Assembly (NCBI GenBank): GCA_016235805.1
Contig: JACRIY010000001.1
Coordinates: 25,581-89,580 of the forward strand
From: Rhodocyclales bacterium
GTDB lineage: Bacteria; Pseudomonadota; Gammaproteobacteria; Burkholderiales; Rhodocyclaceae
Length of the DNA: 64,000 nucleotides
Direction: 5' to 3'
Made by a program: the position numbers and the translations under genes. Under the pieces are notes generated by a model, which worked only from the letters and a program-made list of their open reading frames with translations, ran no database searches and was not told the DNA's origin. Positions 53,759 through 62,346 of the stretch are shown here, in pieces. The first letter of the stretch is position 1, and the number at the start of each line of letters is the position of its first letter.

Positions 53759-54511
53759 TCAGAATGCGCGGCCCTTGCGCCGACGCGCCACCAAGCCCAT
53801 CAGGCCCAGGCCGGCAAGCAGCATGGCGTAGGTCTCGGGTTCCGGGATCGGGGTCATGACATGGGCCTCGGCGTCGTGCGAGAAGGGCGCGAACTTGTCC
53901 ACGTCTATATCCGCGCCCTTGGTAAATTTCTCGTTGTAAAGGTCGAAATGCACCGACAGTCCGGGAGTCAGGCCGCTGAGGTCGAAATCGAAGCGCTTGT
54001 AGTACATCGAGCCCAGCGGGGTAACCGCTATCGGGCCGGAACCGGAGTCATTCTGGGTGTTGTAAAGCCCGGACTTGTTGGCGGCACTGAACTGGAAGCC
54101 GACTTCCTTGAAGTAGGCCGGGAAAATGCCGTGGCTCGACAGGTCACCCGGATCCCACTCGGCCATGATCGAATCGACCGGCGGCGTGCCCCAGATCATG
54201 TCGCTGGTGGCGTTGATCGTATTGCCGTTCACAGTGAAGGAACCGTAGTTGCCACCAGGCTGGGCGACGCCGAGCAGGGAAATCGACAGGAAAAAATTGT
54301 CCGCCAGCGAAACCTGCTTCGGACCACTGGCGAGACCGTAAGCGTAGAGCGAAAAAGAATTGCTGGACGCCAGAATCGACTGCGTGGAGTTGTCGTAAGT
54401 GCCGCCCTGGATATCCAGTTGCAGCATAGGTTCGGCCCACGCCGACGCAGTCATGAGGGCTACGGATAGCGCCAGCACGCTGTGCTTGAAGGTACGAAAT
54501 GGAGAGTTCAT
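53759..54511 (-). CDS. PEP-CTERM sorting-signal protein
   Basis: The 250-residue exported protein has a signal peptide ending ASAWA (about residue 26), a beta-rich body (MLQLDIQGGTYDNSTQSILA, FDLSGLTPGLSVHFDLYN) and the tail IPEPETYAMLLAGLGLMGLVARRRK. The LDIQGGTYD start is seen in a recurring PEP-CTERM subgroup. ATG at 54511 is preceded by GAGTGAG. The 5' leader holds the 16-bp palindrome TTCCCGAATTCGGGAA (54535-54550), and the shared regulon palindrome is further up at 54600-54616. Confidence 0.86.
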   Translation of the reverse strand: MNSPFRTFKHSVLALSVALMTASAWAEPMLQLDIQGGTYDNSTQSILASSNSFSLYAYGLASGPKQVSLADNFFLSISLLGVAQPGGNYGSFTVNGNTINATSDMIWGTPPVDSIMAEWDPGDLSSHGIFPAYFKEVGFQFSAANKSGLYNTQNDSGSGPIAVTPLGSMYYKRFDFDLSGLTPGLSVHFDLYNEKFTKGADIDVDKFAPFSHDAEAHVMTPIPEPETYAMLLAGLGLMGLVARRRKGRAF

Positions 54512-54599
54512 TTTTTTCTCACTCGGTTCTAGGATTCCCGAATTCGGGAACCTATGCATGCAATTGCCTAAATCTTACCGCTGCCCACGCACTACTTCA

Positions 54600-54616
54600 A
54601 TGAGCCGTTCGGACTA
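54600..54616 (-). promoter_or_regulatory. PEP-CTERM upstream palindrome, copy 3
   Basis: TGAGCCGTTCGGACTAA; the right arm is conserved and the left arm diverged. Read on the minus strand it is TTAGTCCGAACGG. It lies 89-105 bp before the start of the third PEP-CTERM gene. Confidence 0.5.
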
Positions 54617-54834
54617 ATGAGGGGCAATAAAAGGGCCATGAGGCGCGCCCTCCAAGCAAGCGGCAACGGGGCAGCCTGACCCGAGGAAACCCAATCCGTT
54701 TTGCAGTGCAGCATGCCAAGAGGCCAACGATTTCCGCCTCGGCACGGTGCCCGACCATCCGCCTGTCCTGCACATGGGGCGTGTTTCTGCAGGAGCGGGC
54801 GCAAAGCAAAGGCTTCCGACATGCGAAAAAGTCG

Positions 54835-54863
54835 TTTACAGCCCTCGGTACAATCAGTATGAT
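54835..54863 (+). promoter_or_regulatory. Sigma-70-type promoter of the liv operon
   Basis: -35 TTTACA (54835-54840), 17-bp spacer, -10 TATGAT (54858-54863). It gives a leader of about 90 nt. Confidence 0.6.
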
Positions 54864-54957
54864 TTCGAGTGTATTACAGAACTATGTTCCACACTGCAGA
54901 ACTATAGAATTCGGCGGCCGATTGGCACTGCCGAGCCAACACTCAGAGGAGACATCA

Positions 54958-56196
54958 ATGAAGAGCCCGTTTCTGAATCGCCTCGCGCTTGCCGCGAGCG
55001 TCATGCTGATCGGCGGCAGCGCCCTGGCCCAGGTCAAGATCGCCTACATCGACCCGCTGTCAGGTCCTTTCGCCAACGTCGGCGAGGCCGGCCTCAAGGG
55101 CTTCAAGGAGGCCGCCGAGATCCTGGTTAACCAGAAGGGCGGCATCATGGGCCAGAAGCTCGAAATCAACGGCTTCGACAACAAGGGCAGCCCGCAGGAA
55201 ACCCAGTTGCAGCTGAAAGCCGCAATCGACCAGGGCTACCGCTTCGTGACGCTGGGCAATGGCTCCGGCGCCGCCCACTCGCTGATCGATGCGGTGAACA
55301 AGTGGAACGCGCGCAATCCCGACAAGACGGTACTTTTCTTCAACTACGCCGCAGTCGACCCGACGTTGACCAACGAGAAATGCAGCTTCTGGCATTTCCG
55401 CTTCGACGCCAACACCGAAATGAAGATGGAAGCGATCAGCAACTTCATGGAGAAGGACAAGACCATCAAGAAGCTCTTCATCATCGGCCAGGACTACGCC
55501 CACGGCCACCAGGTGGCAAAGTACACCAAGGAGATGCTGGCGGCGAAGCGCAAGGACATCAAGATCGTCGGTGAAGACCTGCATCCGATCGGCCGCGTCA
55601 AGGATTTCGCCCCCTACATCGCCAAGATCAAGGCCTCCGGCGCCGACACGGTGATGACAGGCAACTGGGGCAACGACCTTTCGCTGCTGATCAAGGCGGC
55701 CAAGGATGCCGGCCTCAAGGCGCGCTTTTTCACCTACTACGCGGGCGGCCTCGGCACGCCGCAGGCAATGGGCGCGGCCGGCGAGAACCTGGTGCTGCAA
55801 CTCACCGAGTGGCACATGAACGTGCCGACCAAGAACACCGAGAAGTTCGCCCTCGACTTCAACAAGAAGTATCCCGGCGTCTGGTTCTACTACCTGCGGG
55901 TCAACAACATGGTCGAGATGGTGGCCAAGGCGATGAATACCGCCAAGTCGACCGATCCCAAGGCCGTGGCGCTGGCGCTCGAGGACATGCGCTTCCAGAA
56001 CGACACGGGCGAGGTGTGGATGCGCAAGAGCGACCACCAGGCCATGCAGCCCCTGTACATCTCGATCTTCAGCAAGGCCGACGGCAAGACGGTCAAGCAT
56101 GATTCCGAAGGTACGGGATATGGCTGGAAGACGCTGGCCACGATTTCGCAGCGCGACTCGCAGTTGCCCACCTCCTGCATCATGGAACGTCCCTGA
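54958..56196 (+). CDS. Liv-type ABC transporter periplasmic binding protein
   Basis: This 412-residue exported protein has a signal peptide ending ALA (about residue 23). The body VKIAYIDPLSGPFANVGEAGLKGFKEAAE, then GFDNKGSPQETQLQLKAAIDQG, is the Peripla_BP_6/LivJ-type fold that binds amino acids, amides or aromatic acids. GGAG precedes the ATG. No residue pattern tells the ligand; neighbouring beta-oxidation genes suggest a carboxylic acid. A 9-bp hairpin follows the stop, which typically raises the binding protein level over the permease. Confidence 0.9.
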   Translation: MKSPFLNRLALAASVMLIGGSALAQVKIAYIDPLSGPFANVGEAGLKGFKEAAEILVNQKGGIMGQKLEINGFDNKGSPQETQLQLKAAIDQGYRFVTLGNGSGAAHSLIDAVNKWNARNPDKTVLFFNYAAVDPTLTNEKCSFWHFRFDANTEMKMEAISNFMEKDKTIKKLFIIGQDYAHGHQVAKYTKEMLAAKRKDIKIVGEDLHPIGRVKDFAPYIAKIKASGADTVMTGNWGNDLSLLIKAAKDAGLKARFFTYYAGGLGTPQAMGAAGENLVLQLTEWHMNVPTKNTEKFALDFNKKYPGVWFYYLRVNNMVEMVAKAMNTAKSTDPKAVALALEDMRFQNDTGEVWMRKSDHQAMQPLYISIFSKADGKTVKHDSEGTGYGWKTLATISQRDSQLPTSCIMERP

Positions 56197-56197
56197 T

Positions 56198-56219
56198 CCG
56201 GGCGAGCCTGCTCGCCCGG
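56198..56219 (+). terminator. Intercistronic hairpin after the binding protein gene
   Basis: CCGGGCGAG / CTCGCCCGG with a CCTG loop, 9 perfect pairs (56198-56206 and 56211-56219), no T-tract. Probably a partial terminator or mRNA-stabilising stem. Confidence 0.55.
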
Positions 56220-56226
56220 CAGGGTC

Positions 56227-56295
56227 CAACAAGGCCCACCCCCTCCCACCCCCCCCCTCGCGGGGGAGGCGATTGCCTGGCTCGCTGCGCTCGAC
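56227..56295 (+). repeat. Intergenic hairpin element (REP-like), copy R6
   Basis: A run AAGGCCCACCCCCTCCCACC, then CCCCCTCGCGGGGG and GGCTCGCTGCGCTCGA. It lies between the binding protein and permease genes. Confidence 0.7.
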
Positions 56296-56357
56296 GATCA
56301 CCCCCGAATCGCCAGGACTCGAATCACCCGTCGCCATGAACCGGCATTGAGGAAGCA

Positions 56358-57296
56358 ATGGAATTCGTCGCCATTTCCCTGCTGAACGGAATTACCTACG
56401 GCCTGCTGCTGTTCATGCTGTCCAGCGGGCTGACACTGATCTTCAGCATGATGGGCATCCTCAATTTCGCCCATGCCAGCTTCTACATGCTGGGCGCCTA
56501 CTTCGCCTACCAGATCAGTTCCTGGGTCGGATTCTGGCCCGGCCTGCTCGTCGCGCCGCTGCTGGTCGGCGCCGTCGGCGCCGCCGTGGAGCGTTACGGC
56601 CTGCGCCGCGCGCACCGCTTCGGCCACGTCGCCGAACTGCTGTTCACCTTCGGTCTTGCATTCGTCGTCGAGGAAGTGGTGCACCTGATCTGGGGCAAGG
56701 TGGCGGTCGACTACCGGATTCCGGCGGAACTCGACGGCACCCTGTTCACCCTGTTCGACACCTCCTTCCCGATCTACAAAGGCTTCATGATGCTGATCTC
56801 GGTCGGAATGCTGGTCGCGCTCTACGCGCTGCTGACGCGCACCCGCATCGGCCTCATCATCCAGGCCGCGCTGACCAAGCCGGACATGGTCGAAGCGCTG
56901 GGCCACAACGTGCCACGCATCTTCATGCTGGTCTTCGGCGGGGGCACGGCGCTGGCAGGGCTGGCCGGCGTCATCGGCGGCAACGCCTTCGTCACCGAGC
57001 CGGGCATGGCGGCGGCGGTAGGCAGCATCGTCTTCGTCATCGTCGTCGTCGGTGGCCTCGGCTCGCTGGGTGGCGCCTTCGTCGCCTCGCTACTGATCGG
57101 CTGCATCCAGACCTTTTCGGTCGCGCTGTCGATCTCGATCACCGACGTCTTCGCGCTGGCCGGCGTCAGCCTGCCCGCCGGCTCGCAGGTGGCGCGCCTG
57201 ACGATCACCCAGTTGGCGCCGGTGCTGCCCTACCTGCTGATGGTGGCGATATTGATCTTCCGCCCGCGCGGCCTGATGGGGGCACGCGAATCGTGA
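56358..57296 (+). CDS. livH: Branched-chain-type ABC transporter permease LivH
   Basis: This 312-residue permease has eight or nine transmembrane helices. The LivH signature starts with FVAISLLNGITYGLLLFMLSSGLTLIFSMMGILNFAHAS and contains the cytosolic loop RTRIGLIIQAALTKPDMVEALGHNVPRIF, which contacts the ATPases. It forms the translocation pore with LivM. The stop overlaps the next start (GTGA). Confidence 0.93.
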   Translation: MEFVAISLLNGITYGLLLFMLSSGLTLIFSMMGILNFAHASFYMLGAYFAYQISSWVGFWPGLLVAPLLVGAVGAAVERYGLRRAHRFGHVAELLFTFGLAFVVEEVVHLIWGKVAVDYRIPAELDGTLFTLFDTSFPIYKGFMMLISVGMLVALYALLTRTRIGLIIQAALTKPDMVEALGHNVPRIFMLVFGGGTALAGLAGVIGGNAFVTEPGMAAAVGSIVFVIVVVGGLGSLGGAFVASLLIGCIQTFSVALSISITDVFALAGVSLPAGSQVARLTITQLAPVLPYLLMVAILIFRPRGLMGARES

Positions 57297-58567
57297 GCAG
57301 CAGACTCGTCACGCGCAGCCGCCTGCTGCTCTGGGGGGGCTGCCTGGCCCTGGCCCTGGCCCTGCCGCTGGTATTCAAGAGCGGTTTCCTGATCTCGCTG
57401 CTGTGCCAGATGGGCATCATGGTGGTGTTCTCGCTGTCCTACAACATGCTGCTCGGCCAGACCGGCCTCTTGTCCTTCGGCCATGCCGTGTATTACGGAC
57501 TTGGAGCGTTCGCCACCATGCACACGCTCAATGCCATTGGCAAGGATGGCGGCCCGCTGGTGGTCGCCCTGCTGCCGGCGGTGGGCGCCTGCGCCGGGCT
57601 GGCAGGCGGCGTGCTGCTGGGCTACGTCACCACGCGCAAGGCCGGCACCACCTTCGCCATGATCACGCTCGGCATCGGCGAACTGGTCGCCGCCTGCTCG
57701 CTGATGTTTCCCGGCGTGTTCGGCGGCGAGGGCGGCGTCTCGGGCAACCGCGTGATCGGCAAGGAAAGCTTCCTCGGCTTCACCTGGGGGCCGCAGGTCG
57801 AGATGTACGGCCTGATCGTCCTGTGGGCCTTCGTGTGTACCGTCGCCATGTTTGCCCTGACGCAGACGCCGCTGGGGCGCATGGCCAACGCCGTGCGCGA
57901 CAACCCGGAGCGCGCCGAGTTCGTCGGCTACGACACCGAGCGCGTGCGCCTGCTGATGGTGATCCTGTCCGGCATGTTCGCCGGCGCCGCCGGCGGCCTC
58001 ACGGCGCTGAACTACGAGATCGTCACCGCCGAAACGCTCAACGCCCACACCTCGGGCGTCGTGCTGCTGATGACCTTCGTCGGCGGCATCGGCTTCTTCT
58101 ACGGCCCGATCATCGGCGCGATCCTGATCACCGTGATGCAGATCGTGATCGGCGGCATGACGCACGCCTGGCTGCTGTATTTCGGACTGTTCTTCCTCTT
58201 CATGGTGCTCAAGGCGCCGGGCGGCATCGCCAGCCTGATCGCCGTGCAGCGCAACCTGTGGAACGCCGGCCTGTTCGGCCGCATGCTGCCGCACTACCTG
58301 GCCATGGCGCTACCGGTCCTGATCCTGCTGGCCGGCCTGGTCGGCCTGGTCGAACTGACCTACGCCCTGCTCGCCGGCGAAGGAGTCGGCGCTGGCGACA
58401 CGGCGACCAAGGTGCTCGGCATGCAATTGAAGCTCGGCTCGCCGGCGCCCTGGGTCACGGCACTCGCGGTGACCGGCACCGGCCTGATCCTGACGCGCTG
58501 GATCGGGAATCGCGCCGGCGCCGCGTGGAATGCGGCGCTGGCCACGCTGCATGGAGACAAGGCATGA
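57293..58567 (+). CDS. livM: Branched-chain-type ABC transporter permease LivM, extended
   Basis: This 424-residue protein starts with GTG at 57293. LivM features are QMGIMVVFSLSYNMLLGQTGLLSFGHAVYYGLGA and the loop FALTQTPLGRMANAVRDNPERAEFVGYDTERVRLLM. A further C-terminal membrane part (about 320-424) is longer than in E. coli LivM and contains a dispersed-repeat copy (G-V-G-A-G-D-T-A, about 363-370) in a loop before the last helix. It overlaps LivG by ATGA. Confidence 0.9.
   Translation: MSSRLVTRSRLLLWGGCLALALALPLVFKSGFLISLLCQMGIMVVFSLSYNMLLGQTGLLSFGHAVYYGLGAFATMHTLNAIGKDGGPLVVALLPAVGACAGLAGGVLLGYVTTRKAGTTFAMITLGIGELVAACSLMFPGVFGGEGGVSGNRVIGKESFLGFTWGPQVEMYGLIVLWAFVCTVAMFALTQTPLGRMANAVRDNPERAEFVGYDTERVRLLMVILSGMFAGAAGGLTALNYEIVTAETLNAHTSGVVLLMTFVGGIGFFYGPIIGAILITVMQIVIGGMTHAWLLYFGLFFLFMVLKAPGGIASLIAVQRNLWNAGLFGRMLPHYLAMALPVLILLAGLVGLVELTYALLAGEGVGAGDTATKVLGMQLKLGSPAPWVTALAVTGTGLILTRWIGNRAGAAWNAALATLHGDKA
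58381..58405 (+). repeat. 26-bp dispersed repeat, copy M (inside livM)
   Basis: About two differences from the consensus; read as V-G-A-G-D-T-A in the livM frame, identical at the peptide level to the copy in the ATPase linker at 41526-41551. Confidence 0.7.
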
Positions 58568-59322
58568 GCGCGCCGGCAATCCGAATCAAGGGGCTGAAAA
58601 AGAATTTCGGCGCCAGCGAAATCATCCGCGGCGTCGATCTCGACATCCATCGCGGCGAGCGCCACGCCATCATCGGCCCCAACGGCGCCGGCAAGTCCAC
58701 GCTGTTCCACCTGATCAGCGCGCGCCTGCCGGTGAGTTCCGGCACGATCGAACTCAAGGGCGAGAACGTGGTCGGCCTCAAGCCCTTCGAAATCAATCGA
58801 CGTGGCCTCTCGCGCAGCTTCCAGATCACCAACATCTTCCACAACCTCTCGGTGTTCGAAAACCTGCGCTGCGCCGTGCTGTGGTCGCTGGGCTACCGCT
58901 ACTCCTTCTGGCAGCGCCTGGCCGGGCTTGCGGACGCGCGCCAGCGCGCCGAGGCCGTGATGGAGGACATCGGGCTGGGCAAGCGGCGCGACACGCCGGC
59001 CGGCATCCTCTCCTACGCCGAACAGCGCGCGCTGGAAATCGGGATCACCATCGCCAGCGGCGCCGACGTGATCCTGCTTGACGAACCGACCGCCGGCATG
59101 AGCAATACCGAAACCGAGGAAGCCGTGGCGCTGATCCGCCGCGTCACCGAGGGCAAGACCCTGGTCATGGTCGAGCACGACATGGGCGTGGTGTTCGGCC
59201 TGGCCGACCGCATCTCGGTGCTGGTCTACGGCCAGGTCATCGCCACCGATGCGCCGGCGGCGATCCGCTGCAATGCAGCCGTACAGGAAGCCTATCTGGG
59301 GACGAGCCTGAATCATGACTGA
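58564..59322 (+). CDS. livG: Branched-chain-type ABC transporter ATPase LivG
   Basis: This 252-residue ATPase has Walker A GPNGAGKST, LSRSFQITNIFHNLSVFENL (Q-loop region), a degenerate signature LSYAEQRALEIG usual in LivG, and Walker B VILLDEPTAGMS with the switch His in EHDMGVVF. It hydrolyses ATP with LivF to drive the importer. It starts with ATG overlapping the livM stop and ends overlapping livF by 8 bp. Confidence 0.92.
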   Translation: MSAPAIRIKGLKKNFGASEIIRGVDLDIHRGERHAIIGPNGAGKSTLFHLISARLPVSSGTIELKGENVVGLKPFEINRRGLSRSFQITNIFHNLSVFENLRCAVLWSLGYRYSFWQRLAGLADARQRAEAVMEDIGLGKRRDTPAGILSYAEQRALEIGITIASGADVILLDEPTAGMSNTETEEAVALIRRVTEGKTLVMVEHDMGVVFGLADRISVLVYGQVIATDAPAAIRCNAAVQEAYLGTSLNHD

Positions 59323-60031
59323 CGCCTCCACACCCATGCTCGAAATCGCCGACCTCCACGGCTACTACGGCAAGAGCCACGTCCTGCATGGCGTGAACCT
59401 CCACGTCAATGCCGGCGAGATCGTCTGCCTGCTCGGTCGCAACGGCGTCGGCCGCTCCACCACCGCCAAGGCCGTGATGGGCCAGGTCGTGGCAAAGGGC
59501 GCTGTGCGCTTCAAAGGCCGCGATATCCTCGGCATGAAGGCCTACGAGATCGCGCGGCTGGGCATCGGCCTGGTGCCGGAGAACCGCGACATTTTCCCCG
59601 ACCTCACGGTGCGGCAGAACCTGATGCTGGGCGTCAAGGATCCGCGCGCCACCGGGCGCTGGAGCATCGACGACATGTATGCGCTGTTCCCGCGCCTCAA
59701 GGAGCGCGACGGCACCCCCGGCGGCGTGCTCTCCGGTGGCGAGCAGCAGATGCTGACCCTGTGCCGCACCATGATGGGCGACCCGGATTTCGTCATGATC
59801 GACGAACCGACCGAGGGCCTGGCGCCGAAGATCGTCGAACTGGTCGGGCAATTCCTGCAGGAAGTCAGGAAGCGCGGCATCTCCATCCTGTTGATCGAAC
59901 AGAAGCTGGCGATCGCGCTGGATATTTCCGAGCGCCTCTACCTCATGGGTCACGGCCGCATCGTGTTCGAAGGCACGCCTGCCGACCTCAAGGCCAACGA
60001 AGCCATCCGCAAGGAATGGCTGGAAGTATGA
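59315..60031 (+). CDS. livF: Branched-chain-type ABC transporter ATPase LivF, Walker A Lys replaced
   Basis: This 238-residue ATPase is a typical LivF in length and motifs: LSGGEQQML signature, VMIDEPTEGLAP Walker B and IEQKLAIALDIS with the switch region. Its Walker A reads G41-R-N-G-V-G-R47-S-T, where the invariant lysine is arginine (CGC codon). Lys-to-Arg usually weakens ATP hydrolysis, so LivG may do most of the work. The same replacement occurs in some betaproteobacterial LivF homologues as I recall, so it is probably tolerated. Confidence 0.9.
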   Translation: MTDASTPMLEIADLHGYYGKSHVLHGVNLHVNAGEIVCLLGRNGVGRSTTAKAVMGQVVAKGAVRFKGRDILGMKAYEIARLGIGLVPENRDIFPDLTVRQNLMLGVKDPRATGRWSIDDMYALFPRLKERDGTPGGVLSGGEQQMLTLCRTMMGDPDFVMIDEPTEGLAPKIVELVGQFLQEVRKRGISILLIEQKLAIALDISERLYLMGHGRIVFEGTPADLKANEAIRKEWLEV

Positions 60032-60110
60032 ACCCCGATCCTCTAACGCTAATGGCCTCGACAGGCCACCTCGGATGATGGTATCTACCGCCTGCCATGG
60101 GCCCCGCTGG

Positions 60111-60176
60111 CAAATGGGCCCGCCCCTCCCATCCTCCCCTCGCGGGGAGGCTATCGATCGGCTCGCTGCGCTCGAA
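60111..60176 (+). repeat. Intergenic hairpin element (REP-like), copy R7
   Basis: CAAATGGGCCCGCCCCTCCC, then the hairpin CCTCCCCTCGCGGGGAGG and GGCTCGCTGCGCTCGA. It lies between livF and the beta-oxidation gene. Confidence 0.75.
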
Positions 60177-60226
60177 CCTTACACAGCGCACTTGGCGATG
60201 TATTTCACGTTAAGCAAGGAGTCAGC

Positions 60227-62317
60227 ATGAGCAGCGCCAAGTACGAAGTCATCGGCAGCACCGCCGTCATCACACTCGACAATCCTCCGGTCAACGGCCT
60301 CGGCTACGACCTGCGCTGCGGCATCGTCGCCGGCATCGACCAGGCCACCGCCGACCCCGCGGTCACGACCGTGGTCATGATCGGCTCAGACCGCGCCTTC
60401 TCGGGCGGAGCCGACATCCGCGAATTCGGTTCGCCGAAGTCCTATGCCGAACCCAACCTGCTGACCGTGATCCGCATCGTCGAGGCCTGCCCGAAACCCG
60501 TCGTCGCAGCCGTCGGCGGCGTCTGCATGGGCGGCGGACTGGAACTGGCGCTCGGCGCGCACTTCCGCGTCGCCGTCGCCGGCGCCTCGATCGCCCTGCC
60601 GGAAATCAAGCTCGGCCTCCTGCCCGGCGCCGGCGGCACCCAGCGCATGCCGCGCATCATCGGCGTCGAAGCGGCGCTGAATCTGATCCTGTCGGGCAAC
60701 CCGGTGCCCTCCGAAAAGTTCAAGGGCACGCCGCTGTTCGACGAATTCATCGAGGGCGAGCTGAAGGCCGGCGCGCTGGCCTTCGCCGCCAAGGTGGTCG
60801 CGGAGAAGCGGCCGCTGAAGCGCATCCGCGACATCCGGATCGACATGCCGAACCAGGAGGCCTACTTCCAGTTCTCGCGCAACATGGTCAAGGGCGTGGC
60901 CGGCCCCTTCCCCGCCCCCTTCAAGTGCATCGACGCGGTGCAGGCCGCCGTGACCAAGCCCTTCGACGAAGGCATGAAGATCGAGCGCAGCTACTTCATC
61001 GAAATGATGGGCACGCCCGAGTCGCGGGCGCTGCGCCACGCCTTCACCGGCGAACGCGCCGCGTCGAAGATCCCCGACGTGCCCGACGACACGCCGACGC
61101 GCAAGATCGCGAAGGTCGGCGTGATCGGCGCCGGCACCATGGGCGGCGGCATCACCATGAACTTCCTCAACGCCGGCATCCCCGTCACCATGCTCGAGAT
61201 GAAGCAGGAAGCGCTGGACAAGGGCATGGCCACCATCCGCAAGAACTACGAAAACAGCATGAAGAAGGGCAAGCTGACCCAGGAAAAGCTGGACCAGCGC
61301 ATGGGCCTGCTCAAGGGCACCCTGACCTACGACGACTTCAAGGACGCCGACCTGATCATCGAGGCCGTGTTCGAGGAAATCGGCGTCAAGGAGGCGGTGT
61401 TCAAGCAGCTCGACGCCATCGCCAAACCCGGCGCCATACTCGCCTCCAACACCTCGACGCTGGACGTGAACAAGATCGCCAACTTCACCAAACGCCCGCA
61501 GGATGTGGTCGGCATGCACTTCTTCAGCCCGGCCAACGTGATGAAGCTGCTGGAAGTGGTGCGTGGCGCGGCCACCGCCAAGGACGTCATGGCCACCGTG
61601 ATGCAGGTGGCGAAGAAGATCAAGAAGACCGCCGTGGTCTCGGGTGTCTGCGACGGCTTCATCGGCAACCGCATGATCGAACATTACGGCCGCGTCGCCG
61701 GCTTCCTGCTGGAAGAAGGCGCGACGCCGGCGCAAGTCGACAAGGCGCTCGAAAAATGGGGCATGGCCATGGGCCCGTTCCGCATGGGCGACCTCGCCGG
61801 CAACGACATCGGCTGGGCGATCCGCAAGCGCCGCTATGTCGAGAAGCCCTCGATCCGCTATGCCAAATTCGCCGACAAGCTTTGCGAGCAGGGCCGCTAC
61901 GGGCAGAAGACCGGCAAGGGCTGGTACCTTTACAAGGCCGGCGACCGCAAGGCGATTCCCGATCCCGAAGTGGACACGATGCTGGAAGCCTACCGCAAGG
62001 AACTGGGCATCACGCCGCGCAAGATCTCGGACGCCGAGATCGTCCAGCGCTGCATCTTCGCCCTGGTCAATGAAGGCGCGCGCATCCTCGAAGAAGGCAT
62101 CGCCGCGCGCGCTTCCGACATCGACATGATCTACCTGACCGGCTACGGCTTCCCGCTGTTCCGCGGCGGCCCGATGCTGTATGCCGACGAAGTGGGCCTC
62201 TACAACGTGGCGCGGACCATGAAGGAGTTCGCCGCCAGTTCCAGCGACGCCTTCTGGGAACCGGCGCCGCTGATCGCCAAGCGCGTCGCCGAAGGCAAGC
62301 CCCTTGCGTCGGCCTGA
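60227..62317 (+). CDS. Fused enoyl-CoA hydratase / 3-hydroxyacyl-CoA dehydrogenase (FadB/FadJ-like)
   Basis: This 696-residue bifunctional beta-oxidation enzyme carries out two steps: hydration of the enoyl-CoA and NAD-dependent oxidation of the hydroxyacyl-CoA. The N-terminal crotonase domain (about 1-190) has FSGGADIRE and catalytic glutamates E106 (GGGLELALG) and E126 ([17 protein letters not shown]). The dehydrogenase part starts near residue 297 with [10 protein letters not shown], has [16 protein letters not shown] (His at the active site) and ends with a second helical domain. It lies with the thiolase as a fad operon. Confidence 0.93.
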   Translation: MSSAKYEVIGSTAVITLDNPPVNGLGYDLRCGIVAGIDQATADPAVTTVVMIGSDRAFSGGADIREFGSPKSYAEPNLLTVIRIVEACPKPVVAAVGGVCMGGGLELALGAHFRVAVAGASIALPEIKLGLLPGAGGTQRMPRIIGVEAALNLILSGNPVPSEKFKGTPLFDEFIEGELKAGALAFAAKVVAEKRPLKRIRDIRIDMPNQEAYFQFSRNMVKGVAGPFPAPFKCIDAVQAAVTKPFDEGMKIERSYFIEMMGTPESRALRHAFTGERAASKIPDVPDDTPTRKIAKVGVIGAGTMGGGITMNFLNAGIPVTMLEMKQEALDKGMATIRKNYENSMKKGKLTQEKLDQRMGLLKGTLTYDDFKDADLIIEAVFEEIGVKEAVFKQLDAIAKPGAILASNTSTLDVNKIANFTKRPQDVVGMHFFSPANVMKLLEVVRGAATAKDVMATVMQVAKKIKKTAVVSGVCDGFIGNRMIEHYGRVAGFLLEEGATPAQVDKALEKWGMAMGPFRMGDLAGNDIGWAIRKRRYVEKPSIRYAKFADKLCEQGRYGQKTGKGWYLYKAGDRKAIPDPEVDTMLEAYRKELGITPRKISDAEIVQRCIFALVNEGARILEEGIAARASDIDMIYLTGYGFPLFRGGPMLYADEVGLYNVARTMKEFAASSSDAFWEPAPLIAKRVAEGKPLASA

Positions 62318-62346
62318 ACCCGACGAACCGAATCCTGGAGAATCAA

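Larger units (their letters stand above)
54512..54957. other. Intergenic regulatory region between third PEP-CTERM gene and liv operon
   Basis: The 446-bp gap contains, from left, palindrome TTCCCGAATTCGGGAA (54535-54550), the PEP-CTERM palindrome copy (54600-54616), the liv promoter (54835-54863) and two direct copies of CAGAACTAT (54877-54885 and 54897-54905) spaced by 20 bp, which could be a regulator site on the liv leader. No gene was found. Confidence 0.5.
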
